Shown one piece after another: positions 8,717-15,672 of a stretch of DNA of 25,312 nucleotides. Numbering within the stretch: position 1 is the stretch's first letter; the number at the start of each line of letters is the position of its first letter. The notes under the pieces are model-generated. The model was not told the DNA's origin. It did no database searches and saw only the letters and a list, made by a program, of their open reading frames with translations. The translations under genes were made by a program, and so were the position numbers. This DNA is from JAIBBG01 sp043748015 (GTDB lineage: Bacteria > Bacteroidota > Bacteroidia > Flavobacteriales_D > Sanyastnellaceae), in NCBI GenBank assembly GCA_043748015.1, contig JAYTOA010000178.1, forward strand, positions 1 to 25,312, given 5' to 3'.

Positions 8717-9268
8717 ATTAACTCACCAAATAACAGGTTTTACAGGGGTCGTAGATCCATGGAGCCTGAGCATAAACTCAATGATAAAATCATCGCACCG
8801 GAAGTACGACTGGTAGGTGAGAATATTGAACAAGGAGTGTATAGCCGTGCTGAAGCTTTAAAAATGGCTCAGGACATGGAGCAGGACCTAATTGAGATTT
8901 CGGGTAATGCTGTACCACCGGTGTGTCGTATCTGGGATTATAAAAAATTCCTTTACGACCAGAAGAAAAAGAAGAAGGAGATTAAGGCCAAGCAAACGAA
9001 TGTCACTACAAAGGAGATACGTTTCGGCCCTAATACAGACGATCATGATTTCGATTTCAAATTGAAACACGCGAAGTCGTTCCTGCAGGAAGGCGCAAAG
9101 GTGAGAGCCTATGTACATTTCAAAGGAAGATCAATTGTATATAAAGACAGAGGAGAGATTTTGCTCACCAGGTTTATCCAGGAATTGATGGAGTACGGAT
9201 TGCCTGAGCAAATGCCGAAGTTGGATGGAAAGAGGATGTTTATCATCATCAATCCAAAAAAGAAATAA
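8717..9268 (+). CDS. infC: Translation initiation factor IF-3, probable AUU start
   Basis: IF-3 binds the 30S subunit, keeps it apart from 50S and checks the start codon and initiator tRNA. The ORF from the first ATG (8759, MEPEHKLNDKI) gives 169 residues and lacks the usual short basic N-terminal tail. The frame stays open upstream to a TAA at 8696. The only plausible initiator there is ATT at 8717, five bases after GGAGG. Starting there adds a basic tail (NSPNNRFYRGRRS) and gives 183 residues, the typical size. The N-domain (INDKI to CRIWDYKKFLYDQ), lysine-rich linker and C-domain (EIRFGPNTDDHDF, GRSIVYKDRGE, GKRMFIIINPKKK) are intact. In Escherichia coli the AUU start underlies autoregulation of infC; the same is inferred here. 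Confidence 0.93.
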   Translation: MNSPNNRFYRGRRSMEPEHKLNDKIIAPEVRLVGENIEQGVYSRAEALKMAQDMEQDLIEISGNAVPPVCRIWDYKKFLYDQKKKKKEIKAKQTNVTTKEIRFGPNTDDHDFDFKLKHAKSFLQEGAKVRAYVHFKGRSIVYKDRGEILLTRFIQELMEYGLPEQMPKLDGKRMFIIINPKKK

Positions 9269-9292
9269 AAGAGATGCGATTGATCGCGGCTC

Positions 9293-9318
9293 TTGAGACG
9301 TCATAAATGACGTCTCAA
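9293..9318 (+). terminator. Perfect 11-bp hairpin between infC and rpmI (attenuator or processing site)
   Basis: TTGAGACGTCA (9293-9303) and TGACGTCTCAA (9308-9318) form a perfect 11-bp stem with a TAAA loop. About ten bases later comes a T-rich stretch (TATTTTTAATTTTTAATTT, 9329-9348). The T-run is not immediate, so it may be a partial terminator, an attenuator that sets the ratio of IF-3 to ribosomal proteins, an RNA stability element, or a ribosomal protein L20 target. The position matches the leader where L20 or L35 control acts in other bacteria. Confidence 0.5.
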
Positions 9319-9361
9319 CAAGGAAGAGTATTTTTAATTTTTAATTTCAAATAGTAATCAG

Positions 9362-9565
9362 ATGCCTAAGTCAAAAACCAAATCCGGTGCAAAGAAGAGA
9401 TTCAAAGTGACCGGTTCAGGAAAGATCAAGCGTAAGAAGGCGTTCAAGAGACACATCCTTACCAAAAAGGAAACCGCGCGCAAGCGTGCACTTGGTAACG
9501 ATGCCATCGTGGACAAAGCTGACGCAAGATCCATCAGGAGACAATTGCTTCTCCCTACGGCTTAA
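9362..9565 (+). CDS. rpmI: 50S ribosomal protein L35 (bL35)
   Basis: A 67-residue, strongly basic protein of the large ribosomal subunit. The N-terminus MPKSKTKSGAKKRFKVTGSG and the central segment KRKKAFKRHILTKKETARKR are diagnostic, and the length is typical. It lies 93 bases after infC, across a perfect hairpin, and 94 bases before rplT. No Shine-Dalgarno sequence precedes the ATG; the leader is A/T-rich, as is usual in Bacteroidota. Confidence 0.96.
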   Translation: MPKSKTKSGAKKRFKVTGSGKIKRKKAFKRHILTKKETARKRALGNDAIVDKADARSIRRQLLLPTA

Positions 9566-9659
9566 TCCGTAAAATAAAGCAGGTAAGTTTAACCCGACCA
9601 TTGGTCTTAAGTCTGTGAATTAATAGTAACAGCGCCAAAGTCAAAAAACAAAAAACAAT

Positions 9660-10004
9660 ATGCCACGCAGTAAAAATGCCGTCGCCTCCAGAGCCAGGAG
9701 AAAGAAGATCTTGAAAATGGCCAAAGGCTATTTCGGAGCCAGAAAAAATGTCTGGACCGTAGCCAAAAACGCAGTTGAAAAAGCACTTACATATGCTTAT
9801 GTAGGTCGTAAACTCAGAAAGCGTAACTTCCGTTCACTGTGGATCGCACGTATCAACGCTGGTGCGCGTATCCATGGAATGTCTTACTCAGAATTTATGG
9901 GTAGAATTCACAAGAATGGAATTGAGTTGAATCGCAAAGTCCTTGCTGACCTTGCCATGAATCATCCGGAGGCTTTCAAAGCTGTTGCGGATAAAGTGAA
10001 ATAA
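9660..10004 (+). CDS. rplT: 50S ribosomal protein L20 (bL20)
   Basis: A 114-residue rRNA-binding protein needed early in assembly of the large subunit. The N-terminus MPRSKNAVASRARRKKILK, the motif AKGYFGARKNVW (residues 21-32) and RKLRKRNFRSLWIARINA are typical of the family. In several bacteria L20 also represses its own operon by binding the mRNA leader. The ATG follows an A-rich leader (CAAAAAACAAAAAACAAT) without a Shine-Dalgarno sequence. It is the last gene of the translation cluster and is followed by a strong terminator. Confidence 0.96.
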   Translation: MPRSKNAVASRARRKKILKMAKGYFGARKNVWTVAKNAVEKALTYAYVGRKLRKRNFRSLWIARINAGARIHGMSYSEFMGRIHKNGIELNRKVLADLAMNHPEAFKAVADKVK

Positions 10005-10028
10005 GTCAGCAGACATTCACGAAATATA

Positions 10029-10059
10029 AAAGGCTGTCCCTCGTGGATGGCCTTTTTTT
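10029..10059 (+). terminator. Intrinsic terminator of the thrS-infC-rpmI-rplT cluster
   Basis: AAGGCTGTCC (10030-10039) pairs with GGATGGCCTT (10045-10054) through ten pairs, two of them G-T, around the loop CTCGT. A run of seven T follows (10053-10059). This is a standard rho-independent terminator 25 bases after the rplT stop. Confidence 0.88.
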
Positions 10060-10202
10060 ATTTTGTGTTTTGGACATTTGAAAGCGCTCTCGCTAGTGAG
10101 ATGCACGCCTCGACCCAATTATCCCATTCTCCCATAATTCCATTCCCTATTTCCTATTTTGGAACCATATTTGGCAAAGGAATATTTTCCAAAAAAATTA
10201 GC

Positions 10203-12062
10203 ATGATGTCTCGATTATTTCTACTTCGTTTTCTGTTTTTCACTTTGTCCATTTCCTTTTCCAATTGCTTCTTGGCGCAAGATGTTGTTTCAGTCGATCA
10301 TGATAGTTTCCCGAGCAACGCCGTTTGGGTCAACACGGAGCGACCTGCAATGCTCGAGAATCTCACCGATAAAGTGGTGCTCGTTGTATTAACTGACGAG
10401 TATTGCGTGGAGTGTAATTACTACATGAAGAATCTTGAGCAGGAGTTGCTCTTCACGCCAACTATTCAGTTGCTGGAAGTAATGCGTGCGGGTCAGAACA
10501 AACCGGTGACGAAGAATCACCTTGTACAATACATTCAGAGAAATGCATACACACATCCGATTGGAATTTTTCCTGACTTTACAAACTTCCAGTCTTCAAA
10601 TATTACAAAGTTTCCATTTTTTCTTTTGTATGAAAAGGGATTGATTCCGACTGTCAGTGCCGGCGGTCAGGAGGGTTTCGTTGCAGTCATCAACAGACTT
10701 CAAACCATTGTGCAGGAAAATATGCTCCTGCCTACCTGTTCTACTTATCAGTTGAAGAATTATATAGAGCCGAGATCGTGGGCAAATCCGGTTGTAGAGA
10801 CACCCACTTACATCGCTTGTCAGGATGATGCTAAGGGAATATTCATCAACGATGCTGCGCATCAACGAATTCTCGGTTTTGATGAAAACGGAAATATGAT
10901 ACAACCCATTGGTTCCACCATTCCGGGTTTTCTTGATAGCGGTATTTATGATTCGCAGTTCAATCATCCACAAGGAATGGTGTATCACAACAGTAAACTA
11001 TATATAGCTGATACTTATAATAATCGTGTTCGAGTTGTGGATCTGAAAACGGAAAAGGTGAGTACACTTCTTGGCAATGGATACATCACCTGGACAAGAA
11101 CGGATGCCATTGACAGCAAGTTTCAGCCATTGGGATTGCCTACGGATGTCGCTGTGATGAATGGCAAATTATATGTTGCCAGCGGTGCTACAAATCAAAT
11201 TTTTGAAGTGGATATAAAAGATGGCAATGCAAGATCGTTTTGTGATCTTCCACAAGATGCGCGCAGTCAACTGAGAAATGCGCCAATCAATTTGGCAGTT
11301 TCAAGAAGTGAGTTGTTGGTGACAATGGCGGATGGCAGTCTTTTCACAATCGATAAGCGCGGTAAAGCTATTCCATTCACGAACAAGCAAGGATTCCTTT
11401 TCAATGGTGCCTGCGAGTGGAGTGCAGGTACCGCAGCCATTACAAGAGATGGTCAGGTTGTTTATTTTGAAAAGAACAAATGGATTGTCGTTGGTGAATC
11501 TGCCGGTAAAAAAGGGGCGAAAAATTCTATTGCTTTGGGTGCACCAATTGATATCATGAATCGCGACGGCGAACTTTTCATAGCAGATACCGACAATCAT
11601 TTCATAAGAGTTCTGGTTAGTCCAACCGATAAATTGATGAAGAATTTTTGGATGAAGATCTCTCCACCGTTGGTCGGTTTTGAGGCCGCGCATACATACG
11701 GTGAGTTGATTTTGATGGACAGTGTTCTTTTCTCCAAGCAAGATGTAAGAGTGAATGTATTGCTCGATCTGAAAGGATACAAGATTGTTCCCGGTGGTCA
11801 AAATGAAGTGCTCATGAATGACATTACCGGATTTGCGTCACTTACTTCTGAAGCTATTAAGAAGGACAGTTTCTCCCTTGAAATCAAGAAAGGATATCCT
11901 GATGCCGAGGTTTATGTAGAGTTGTATCTTACACTGGAGCATCCTGAATCTCCGGGTTTGTATATCATCAAAAGGGCTTATCTCGATTTCCCGGTATTTG
12001 AAGTTGATAAATCATCAAAGGAACAGGATCAGATTTTTTCTCCAAATCTGCTGCCTTATTAA
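10203..12062 (+). CDS. Secreted thioredoxin-like / NHL-repeat protein resembling NHLRC2
   Basis: I start this 619-residue protein at the ATG at 10203 (or the next, 10206). The longer frame from 10047 begins inside the rplT terminator and has no signal peptide. From 10203 the N-terminus is a signal peptide ending SNCFLAQ. A thioredoxin-like domain follows with a CVEC motif (Cys68, Cys71) after VVLVVLTDEY. Then come NHL repeats forming a beta-propeller (about 200-510, with NHPQGMVY, KLYIADTYNNRVRVVDLKTE and ELFIADTDNHFIRVL). An all-beta C-terminal domain (about 520-619) follows. The order thioredoxin, NHL propeller, beta-sandwich matches eukaryotic and bacterial NHLRC2, whose reaction is not settled. 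Here the protein is probably exported, so a periplasmic redox role is possible. There is no T9SS domain. Confidence 0.82.
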   Translation: MMSRLFLLRFLFFTLSISFSNCFLAQDVVSVDHDSFPSNAVWVNTERPAMLENLTDKVVLVVLTDEYCVECNYYMKNLEQELLFTPTIQLLEVMRAGQNKPVTKNHLVQYIQRNAYTHPIGIFPDFTNFQSSNITKFPFFLLYEKGLIPTVSAGGQEGFVAVINRLQTIVQENMLLPTCSTYQLKNYIEPRSWANPVVETPTYIACQDDAKGIFINDAAHQRILGFDENGNMIQPIGSTIPGFLDSGIYDSQFNHPQGMVYHNSKLYIADTYNNRVRVVDLKTEKVSTLLGNGYITWTRTDAIDSKFQPLGLPTDVAVMNGKLYVASGATNQIFEVDIKDGNARSFCDLPQDARSQLRNAPINLAVSRSELLVTMADGSLFTIDKRGKAIPFTNKQGFLFNGACEWSAGTAAITRDGQVVYFEKNKWIVVGESAGKKGAKNSIALGAPIDIMNRDGELFIADTDNHFIRVLVSPTDKLMKNFWMKISPPLVGFEAAHTYGELILMDSVLFSKQDVRVNVLLDLKGYKIVPGGQNEVLMNDITGFASLTSEAIKKDSFSLEIKKGYPDAEVYVELYLTLEHPESPGLYIIKRAYLDFPVFEVDKSSKEQDQIFSPNLLPY

Positions 12063-12117
12063 TTTTCACTTCGAAATTCCGTCAAGAGAATTAGTACAGC
12101 GTCTCGGTCTGAAATTT

Positions 12118-13173
12118 TCACTTCAGTTTTAGTACACGATTCAACGCAACAGCAGCATCATTGTATGTAGGTTGTAGTTGAAGTGCTTGTCGATAATCAG
12201 CTTCTGCTTCTTTGAATTTGTTGAGACTTTCGTAGCTCAGTCCTCGGTTATAGTAAGCTTGAAAATATTGCGGAAAGCGATTGATGGACTCGGTGAAATA
12301 ATATGCTGCACTATCATACTGCTGCAGATATTCCAACCAGATATATCCTTTATTGAAATTAGCAGCCACAAATCCGGGGTCTATTTTCAGAATAGAATCA
12401 TAACAGACAAAAGCTTCTTTGTAGCGTTCGTTTTTTCTGAATCCTGTTTCTTGTAAGAACATCGCTTTGTTGTACCATGCTTCTACACTGCGCGGCCTCA
12501 CAGCAATTGCGGAGTTGTAGTATTCTTTGGCGAGATCATTTTTCTCTGCGGCATACAGTAAACCTACCTCAACATATGCATCGTAGTATGACGGATCTAC
12601 TTCAATTGCTGTTTTATAAGATGATGCTGCCAAAGTTGAATCGCCCATCATCTTATACATTCTTCCGCGCGTGTAATAGGCTTCTGCATTGTATTCATTG
12701 TTTCTCAAAACAGTATTGATGTGATTTCGTGCGACATCGTAGTTTTTAAGGACGATATCAATTCCGGCTTTCTTGAGGAGGCATGATGCATTGAGTGAAT
12801 CATACTTGATACAGATGACATATTCATCATATGACTCCTGTACTTTTTCTTGCTGAAAATAGAGTTCCCCTTTGTATAGATAGATGTCAGCTTTCGTGCT
12901 GTCAGTTGCGATGGCTCTTGAAATATCCTGGAATGCCAGATCATATTTTGAGCGCTCGCCATAGTACTTAGCCCGGTCCAGATAACTGTTGTAATCCTCC
13001 GGATGATCAGCAATTTTCTTGTTGAGTTCCAATAGTATTGGATCAATTTTTATCGGATTGCCGTCTTTGTCGATGGTCACCACTTCACCCGCCTTATCGC
13101 TCTTTGTGGTGCGATCACACGAACTGTATAGCACCGAAATGAATAGTATAGTGAGAAGCAACTGGATTTTCAT
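12118..13173 (-). CDS. TPR-repeat lipoprotein
   Basis: A predicted lipoprotein of 351 residues from the ATG at 13173. A longer start at 13194 would add seven residues. The signal sequence MKIQLLLTILFISVLYSSC ends at Cys19, the likely lipidated residue; the lipobox is loose, as often in Bacteroidota. The rest is almost entirely tetratricopeptide repeats, about eight copies (for example YLYKGELYFQQEKVQESYDE and AYYNRGLSYESLNKFKEAEA). Such proteins act as scaffolds on the periplasmic side of the inner or outer membrane. Binding partners are unknown. It converges on the NHL protein gene, with only 55 bases between the stops. Confidence 0.85.
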   Translation of the reverse strand: MKIQLLLTILFISVLYSSCDRTTKSDKAGEVVTIDKDGNPIKIDPILLELNKKIADHPEDYNSYLDRAKYYGERSKYDLAFQDISRAIATDSTKADIYLYKGELYFQQEKVQESYDEYVICIKYDSLNASCLLKKAGIDIVLKNYDVARNHINTVLRNNEYNAEAYYTRGRMYKMMGDSTLAASSYKTAIEVDPSYYDAYVEVGLLYAAEKNDLAKEYYNSAIAVRPRSVEAWYNKAMFLQETGFRKNERYKEAFVCYDSILKIDPGFVAANFNKGYIWLEYLQQYDSAAYYFTESINRFPQYFQAYYNRGLSYESLNKFKEAEADYRQALQLQPTYNDAAVALNRVLKLK

Positions 13174-13217
13174 AATGGCCTTTGTGTATTGCATACTACG
13201 TATGATTTTGCGGCGGG

Positions 13218-13225
13218 CAAAAATA
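13218..13225 (-). promoter_or_regulatory. Candidate -7 promoter element of the TPR lipoprotein gene
   Basis: The minus strand reads TATTTTTG, an exact match to TAnnTTTG, 44 bases before the chosen start codon at 13173 and 23 bases before the alternative at 13194. No clear TTG lies at the -33 distance. The surrounding GCCTTATTTTTG is identical to the pdhB upstream element. Confidence 0.42.
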
Positions 13226-13410
13226 AGGCTGTCAAACTTTGGGGAATTATTTCTTTTTTGGTAGTGGGTAAATGGTATTGAGAATTGGTAGGTGAAGTAG
13301 TTTGGGCTTATCGATGTTAAATAATTTTTGCAATGGATAAGTTCAAAAAATGGGCAGGGTTATTTAGGCATGGACAATGGACATACCCAATACCATGTAC
13401 TCAATACCAG

Positions 13411-13446
13411 TAAACAAAAGAGCCGCCTCGTAATGAAGCGGCTCTT
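13411..13446 (-). terminator. Intrinsic terminator of recA
   Basis: AAGAGCCGC (13418-13426) and GCGGCTCTT (13438-13446) form a perfect nine-pair G/C-rich stem with an 11-base loop. On the minus strand it is followed by TTTGTTTA, a T-rich tract. It lies 15 bases after the recA stop and fits a rho-independent terminator. Confidence 0.85.
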
Positions 13447-13461
13447 GAAATATTGAATCGA

Positions 13462-14478
13462 TTATTTTGCTGTAGCCAAAGCCTTTGCTGAAATGGCTTC
13501 GAGCACTTTGCTTTCTATTTCTTCCATCAAATCAGGATTGTCATCGAGCAATTGCTTAACGGCATCGCGTCCCTGCCCAAGTTTTGTGTCACCATAGCTG
13601 AACCATGATCCACTTTTTTTGATGACAGTTACATCAACACCCATGTCAATCAATTCGCCGATGCGGCTGATTCCGTGGCCATAGATAATGTCGAACTCAG
13701 TCTGACGGAAAGGCGGAGCAACTTTGTTTTTCACCACTTTCACTTTCGTGCGGTTTCCAACAACATTTTCGCCATCCTTGATTTGCTGCGAACGACGGAT
13801 GTCAATCCTCACAGAAGCATAGAACTTCAATGCGTTACCACCGGTGGTTGTTTCAGGATTACCGAACATCACCCCTATCTTCTCGCGAAGTTGGTTGATG
13901 AAAATGCAACAGCAGCCTGTTTTGCTGATAGTTGCTGTCAATTTGCGAAGTGCTTTAGACATAAGGCGAGCCTGCGTACCAACGCTGCTGTCGCCCATTT
14001 CGCCTTCAATCTCTGCACGGGGTGTGAGGGCCGCCACTGAGTCTATTACGATTAAATCGATAGCTCCGGAACGAATGAGATTTTCTGCGATTTCAAGTCC
14101 TTGTTCTCCATGGTCTGGTTGTGAGATCAGTAGATTGCTGGTATCAACACCCAATGCTTCTGCATAGAATTTATCGAATGCGTGTTCTGCATCAATAAAA
14201 GCACATATGCCTCCTGCCTTTTGGGCTTCAGCTATTGCATGTATAGCAAGCGTTGTTTTACCGGATGACTCAGGGCCGTAGATTTCAACGATTCGGCCTC
14301 TCGGATAACCACCAATTCCAAGTGCGATATCAAGTCCAATAGATCCGGAAGGAATCACTTCAATCTGCTCAGTGGCTTCGTCACCGAGTTTCATCACAGC
14401 GCCCTTGCCGTATGTTTTTTCCAGCTTGTCCATTGTAAGCTGAAGGGCTTTCATTTTTTCTTTATTTACTTCTGCCAT
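13462..14478 (-). CDS. recA: Recombinase RecA
   Basis: RecA coats single-stranded DNA, drives strand exchange in homologous recombination and stimulates LexA-type cleavage where that system exists. The protein has 338 residues, close to the usual length. It shows the Walker A motif GPESSGKT (residues 68-75), the Walker B region LIVIDSVAAL, loop L1/L2 segments including FINQLREKIGVMFGNPETTTGGNALKFYAS-type residues, and the C-terminal tail with KLGQGRDAVKQLL. The start MAEVNKEK matches family N-termini. The gene appears to stand alone: its own terminator follows and a 296-base spacer precedes it. No sequence clearly like a known SOS box was found. Confidence 0.97.
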   Translation of the reverse strand: MAEVNKEKMKALQLTMDKLEKTYGKGAVMKLGDEATEQIEVIPSGSIGLDIALGIGGYPRGRIVEIYGPESSGKTTLAIHAIAEAQKAGGICAFIDAEHAFDKFYAEALGVDTSNLLISQPDHGEQGLEIAENLIRSGAIDLIVIDSVAALTPRAEIEGEMGDSSVGTQARLMSKALRKLTATISKTGCCCIFINQLREKIGVMFGNPETTTGGNALKFYASVRIDIRRSQQIKDGENVVGNRTKVKVVKNKVAPPFRQTEFDIIYGHGISRIGELIDMGVDVTVIKKSGSWFSYGDTKLGQGRDAVKQLLDDNPDLMEEIESKVLEAISAKALATAK

Positions 14479-14774
14479 TTTTATAGCTTTTTAGGTTGTA
14501 CTCTTTGATTTCGACGCAAGGTATGTTCGGCTGATTGTAATCTATTTACGATGTCGATAAAATATTCAGGCATAAACGTAGCACACTCGAACGGGCCGAA
14601 TTAACGCGGCTTTCGCTTTCTCATGCAGGATAAGACTTTCCGCGCATGTTAATAACTGACTTGTGATGGCATAACAAAATGCCTATTTGGAATAACTTGT
14701 TTGGATTACAATGAAAATGAATGCTACGCATGTTGTGCGTTGAATGCGTCGAAAGCGAATGTTGGGACTTTTCG
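14479..14774. other. Upstream region of recA, no gene seen
   Basis: A 296-base spacer between the membrane-protein end of the serine/PLP run and recA, both minus strand. It must hold the 3' end of the upstream transcript and the recA promoter. I see no convincing ORF, tRNA, perfect terminator or full TAnnTTTG match. A weak TACCTTG lies near 14519-14525 on the minus strand. Small imperfect pairings such as ACGCA/TGCGT near 14733-14750 are too weak to call. Confidence 0.45.
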
Positions 14775-14996
14775 TCAATTCTTTTTTCTATAAAGATCCT
14801 TGATAACGAAAAAAGCAACGACATAAATACTTGTCAGAACAGTTGCATAAGTGAGCGAACGTTCTTCTCCATGGTAAGCCATATTGCCTACGCCATTTTT
14901 CAGGTATTCGTTGAACATCACGTGCGACATATACCAACTCAATATAAAGAGGAGTGGAGCAATGCAGAGATATAGGATGGATGCTTTACGTGACAT
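14775..14996 (-). CDS. Small membrane protein with two predicted helices, unknown function
   Basis: A 73-residue protein from the ATG at 14996 (MSRKASILYL). A longer frame from 15056 would overlap yggS by more than 50 bases and add a segment that is its shadow, so I reject it. Two hydrophobic segments are visible: about residues 6-24 (ASILYLCIAPLLFILSWYM) and about 50-64 (YATVLTSIYVVAFFVI), joined by a polar loop and followed by a basic tail (KDLYRKKN). I recognise no family. It starts seven bases after yggS ends, so it is probably the last gene of that operon. Confidence 0.65.
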   Translation of the reverse strand: MSRKASILYLCIAPLLFILSWYMSHVMFNEYLKNGVGNMAYHGEERSLTYATVLTSIYVVAFFVIKDLYRKKN

Positions 14997-15003
14997 ATGG
15001 ATT

Positions 15004-15672
15004 TTATCTGTTGCCAAAAATAGCGCTACCAATGCGGACCATCGTGCTGCCTTCATTTATTGCTATTTTCCAGTCGCTGCTCATACCAATGGAAAGTTGA
15101 TCAAATTTTGGCTGATTGGCGAAATGAGTTTTTTTGAGTTCCTTGAATACCTGATGAATGACTTTGAATTCTGAGCCAACAAGGTTTTCGTTATCTGAAA
15201 AAGAAGCCATGCCCATCAAGCCGCGAATGCGAACGTTTGCATAATCCGGCAACTGCAATTTTGAACAGAATGAATTCAACTCTTCAATGTCGAAGCCAAA
15301 TTTGCTTTCCTCTGTGGCTATGTGAAGTTGAAGCAAACAATCAATAATGCGATTGTTTTTAATAGCCTGCTTATTGATCTCCTTCAATAATTTTTCACTG
15401 TCAACAGCGTGTATCCAGCTGACAAATGGAGCGATGAATTTTACTTTGTTGGATTGCAGATGTCCAATGAAATGCCATTCAATATCCGAAGGAAGAGCGA
15501 GTTGTTTTTCACAAAGCTCTTGTACGTAATTTTCGCCAAAAGCCCGCTGACCTGCTTCGTAAGCACTTGTGATCATTGTTATAGGCTTCGTCTTCGAAAC
15601 CGCAATCAGCCTTGTTTGTGTGGGAAGTTGTTTTTTGAATGACGCAATATTTCCGGCAATGTCATTCATCAT
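15004..15672 (-). CDS. yggS: YggS/PLPBP family pyridoxal-phosphate homeostasis protein
   Basis: A cytoplasmic PLP-binding protein of 222 residues with no known catalytic reaction. In other bacteria its loss disturbs vitamin B6 vitamers and amino acid pools. The PLP lysine is in AVSKTKP (Lys27). GENYVQE, WHFIGHLQSNK, SKFGF and the phosphate-binding C-terminal LSIGMSSDWKIAINEGSTMV / RIGSAIFG are all present. Length is typical. Two ATGs stand in tandem (15672 and 15669); either overlaps the end of the DUF1015 gene, by 11 or 8 bases. This and its place downstream of serC (a PLP enzyme) suggest it is co-expressed with the serine genes. Confidence 0.93.
   Translation of the reverse strand: MMNDIAGNIASFKKQLPTQTRLIAVSKTKPITMITSAYEAGQRAFGENYVQELCEKQLALPSDIEWHFIGHLQSNKVKFIAPFVSWIHAVDSEKLLKEINKQAIKNNRIIDCLLQLHIATEESKFGFDIEELNSFCSKLQLPDYANVRIRGLMGMASFSDNENLVGSEFKVIHQVFKELKKTHFANQPKFDQLSIGMSSDWKIAINEGSTMVRIGSAIFGNR

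Noticed and set aside
9595..9605. GACCATTGGTC inverted repeat between rpmI and rplT
   Set aside because: Only a 4-5 base arm with a tiny loop; expected by chance and with no further support.
10047..10202. N-terminal extension of the NHL protein to an ATG at 10047
   Set aside because: The ATG lies inside the rplT terminator stem and T-run, and the extension hides a normal signal peptide that begins at 10203.
14997..15056. Longer start of the small membrane protein
   Set aside because: The extra 20 codons overlap the yggS coding end and read as its shadow; the ATG at 14996 gives a normal short gap and a clean first helix.
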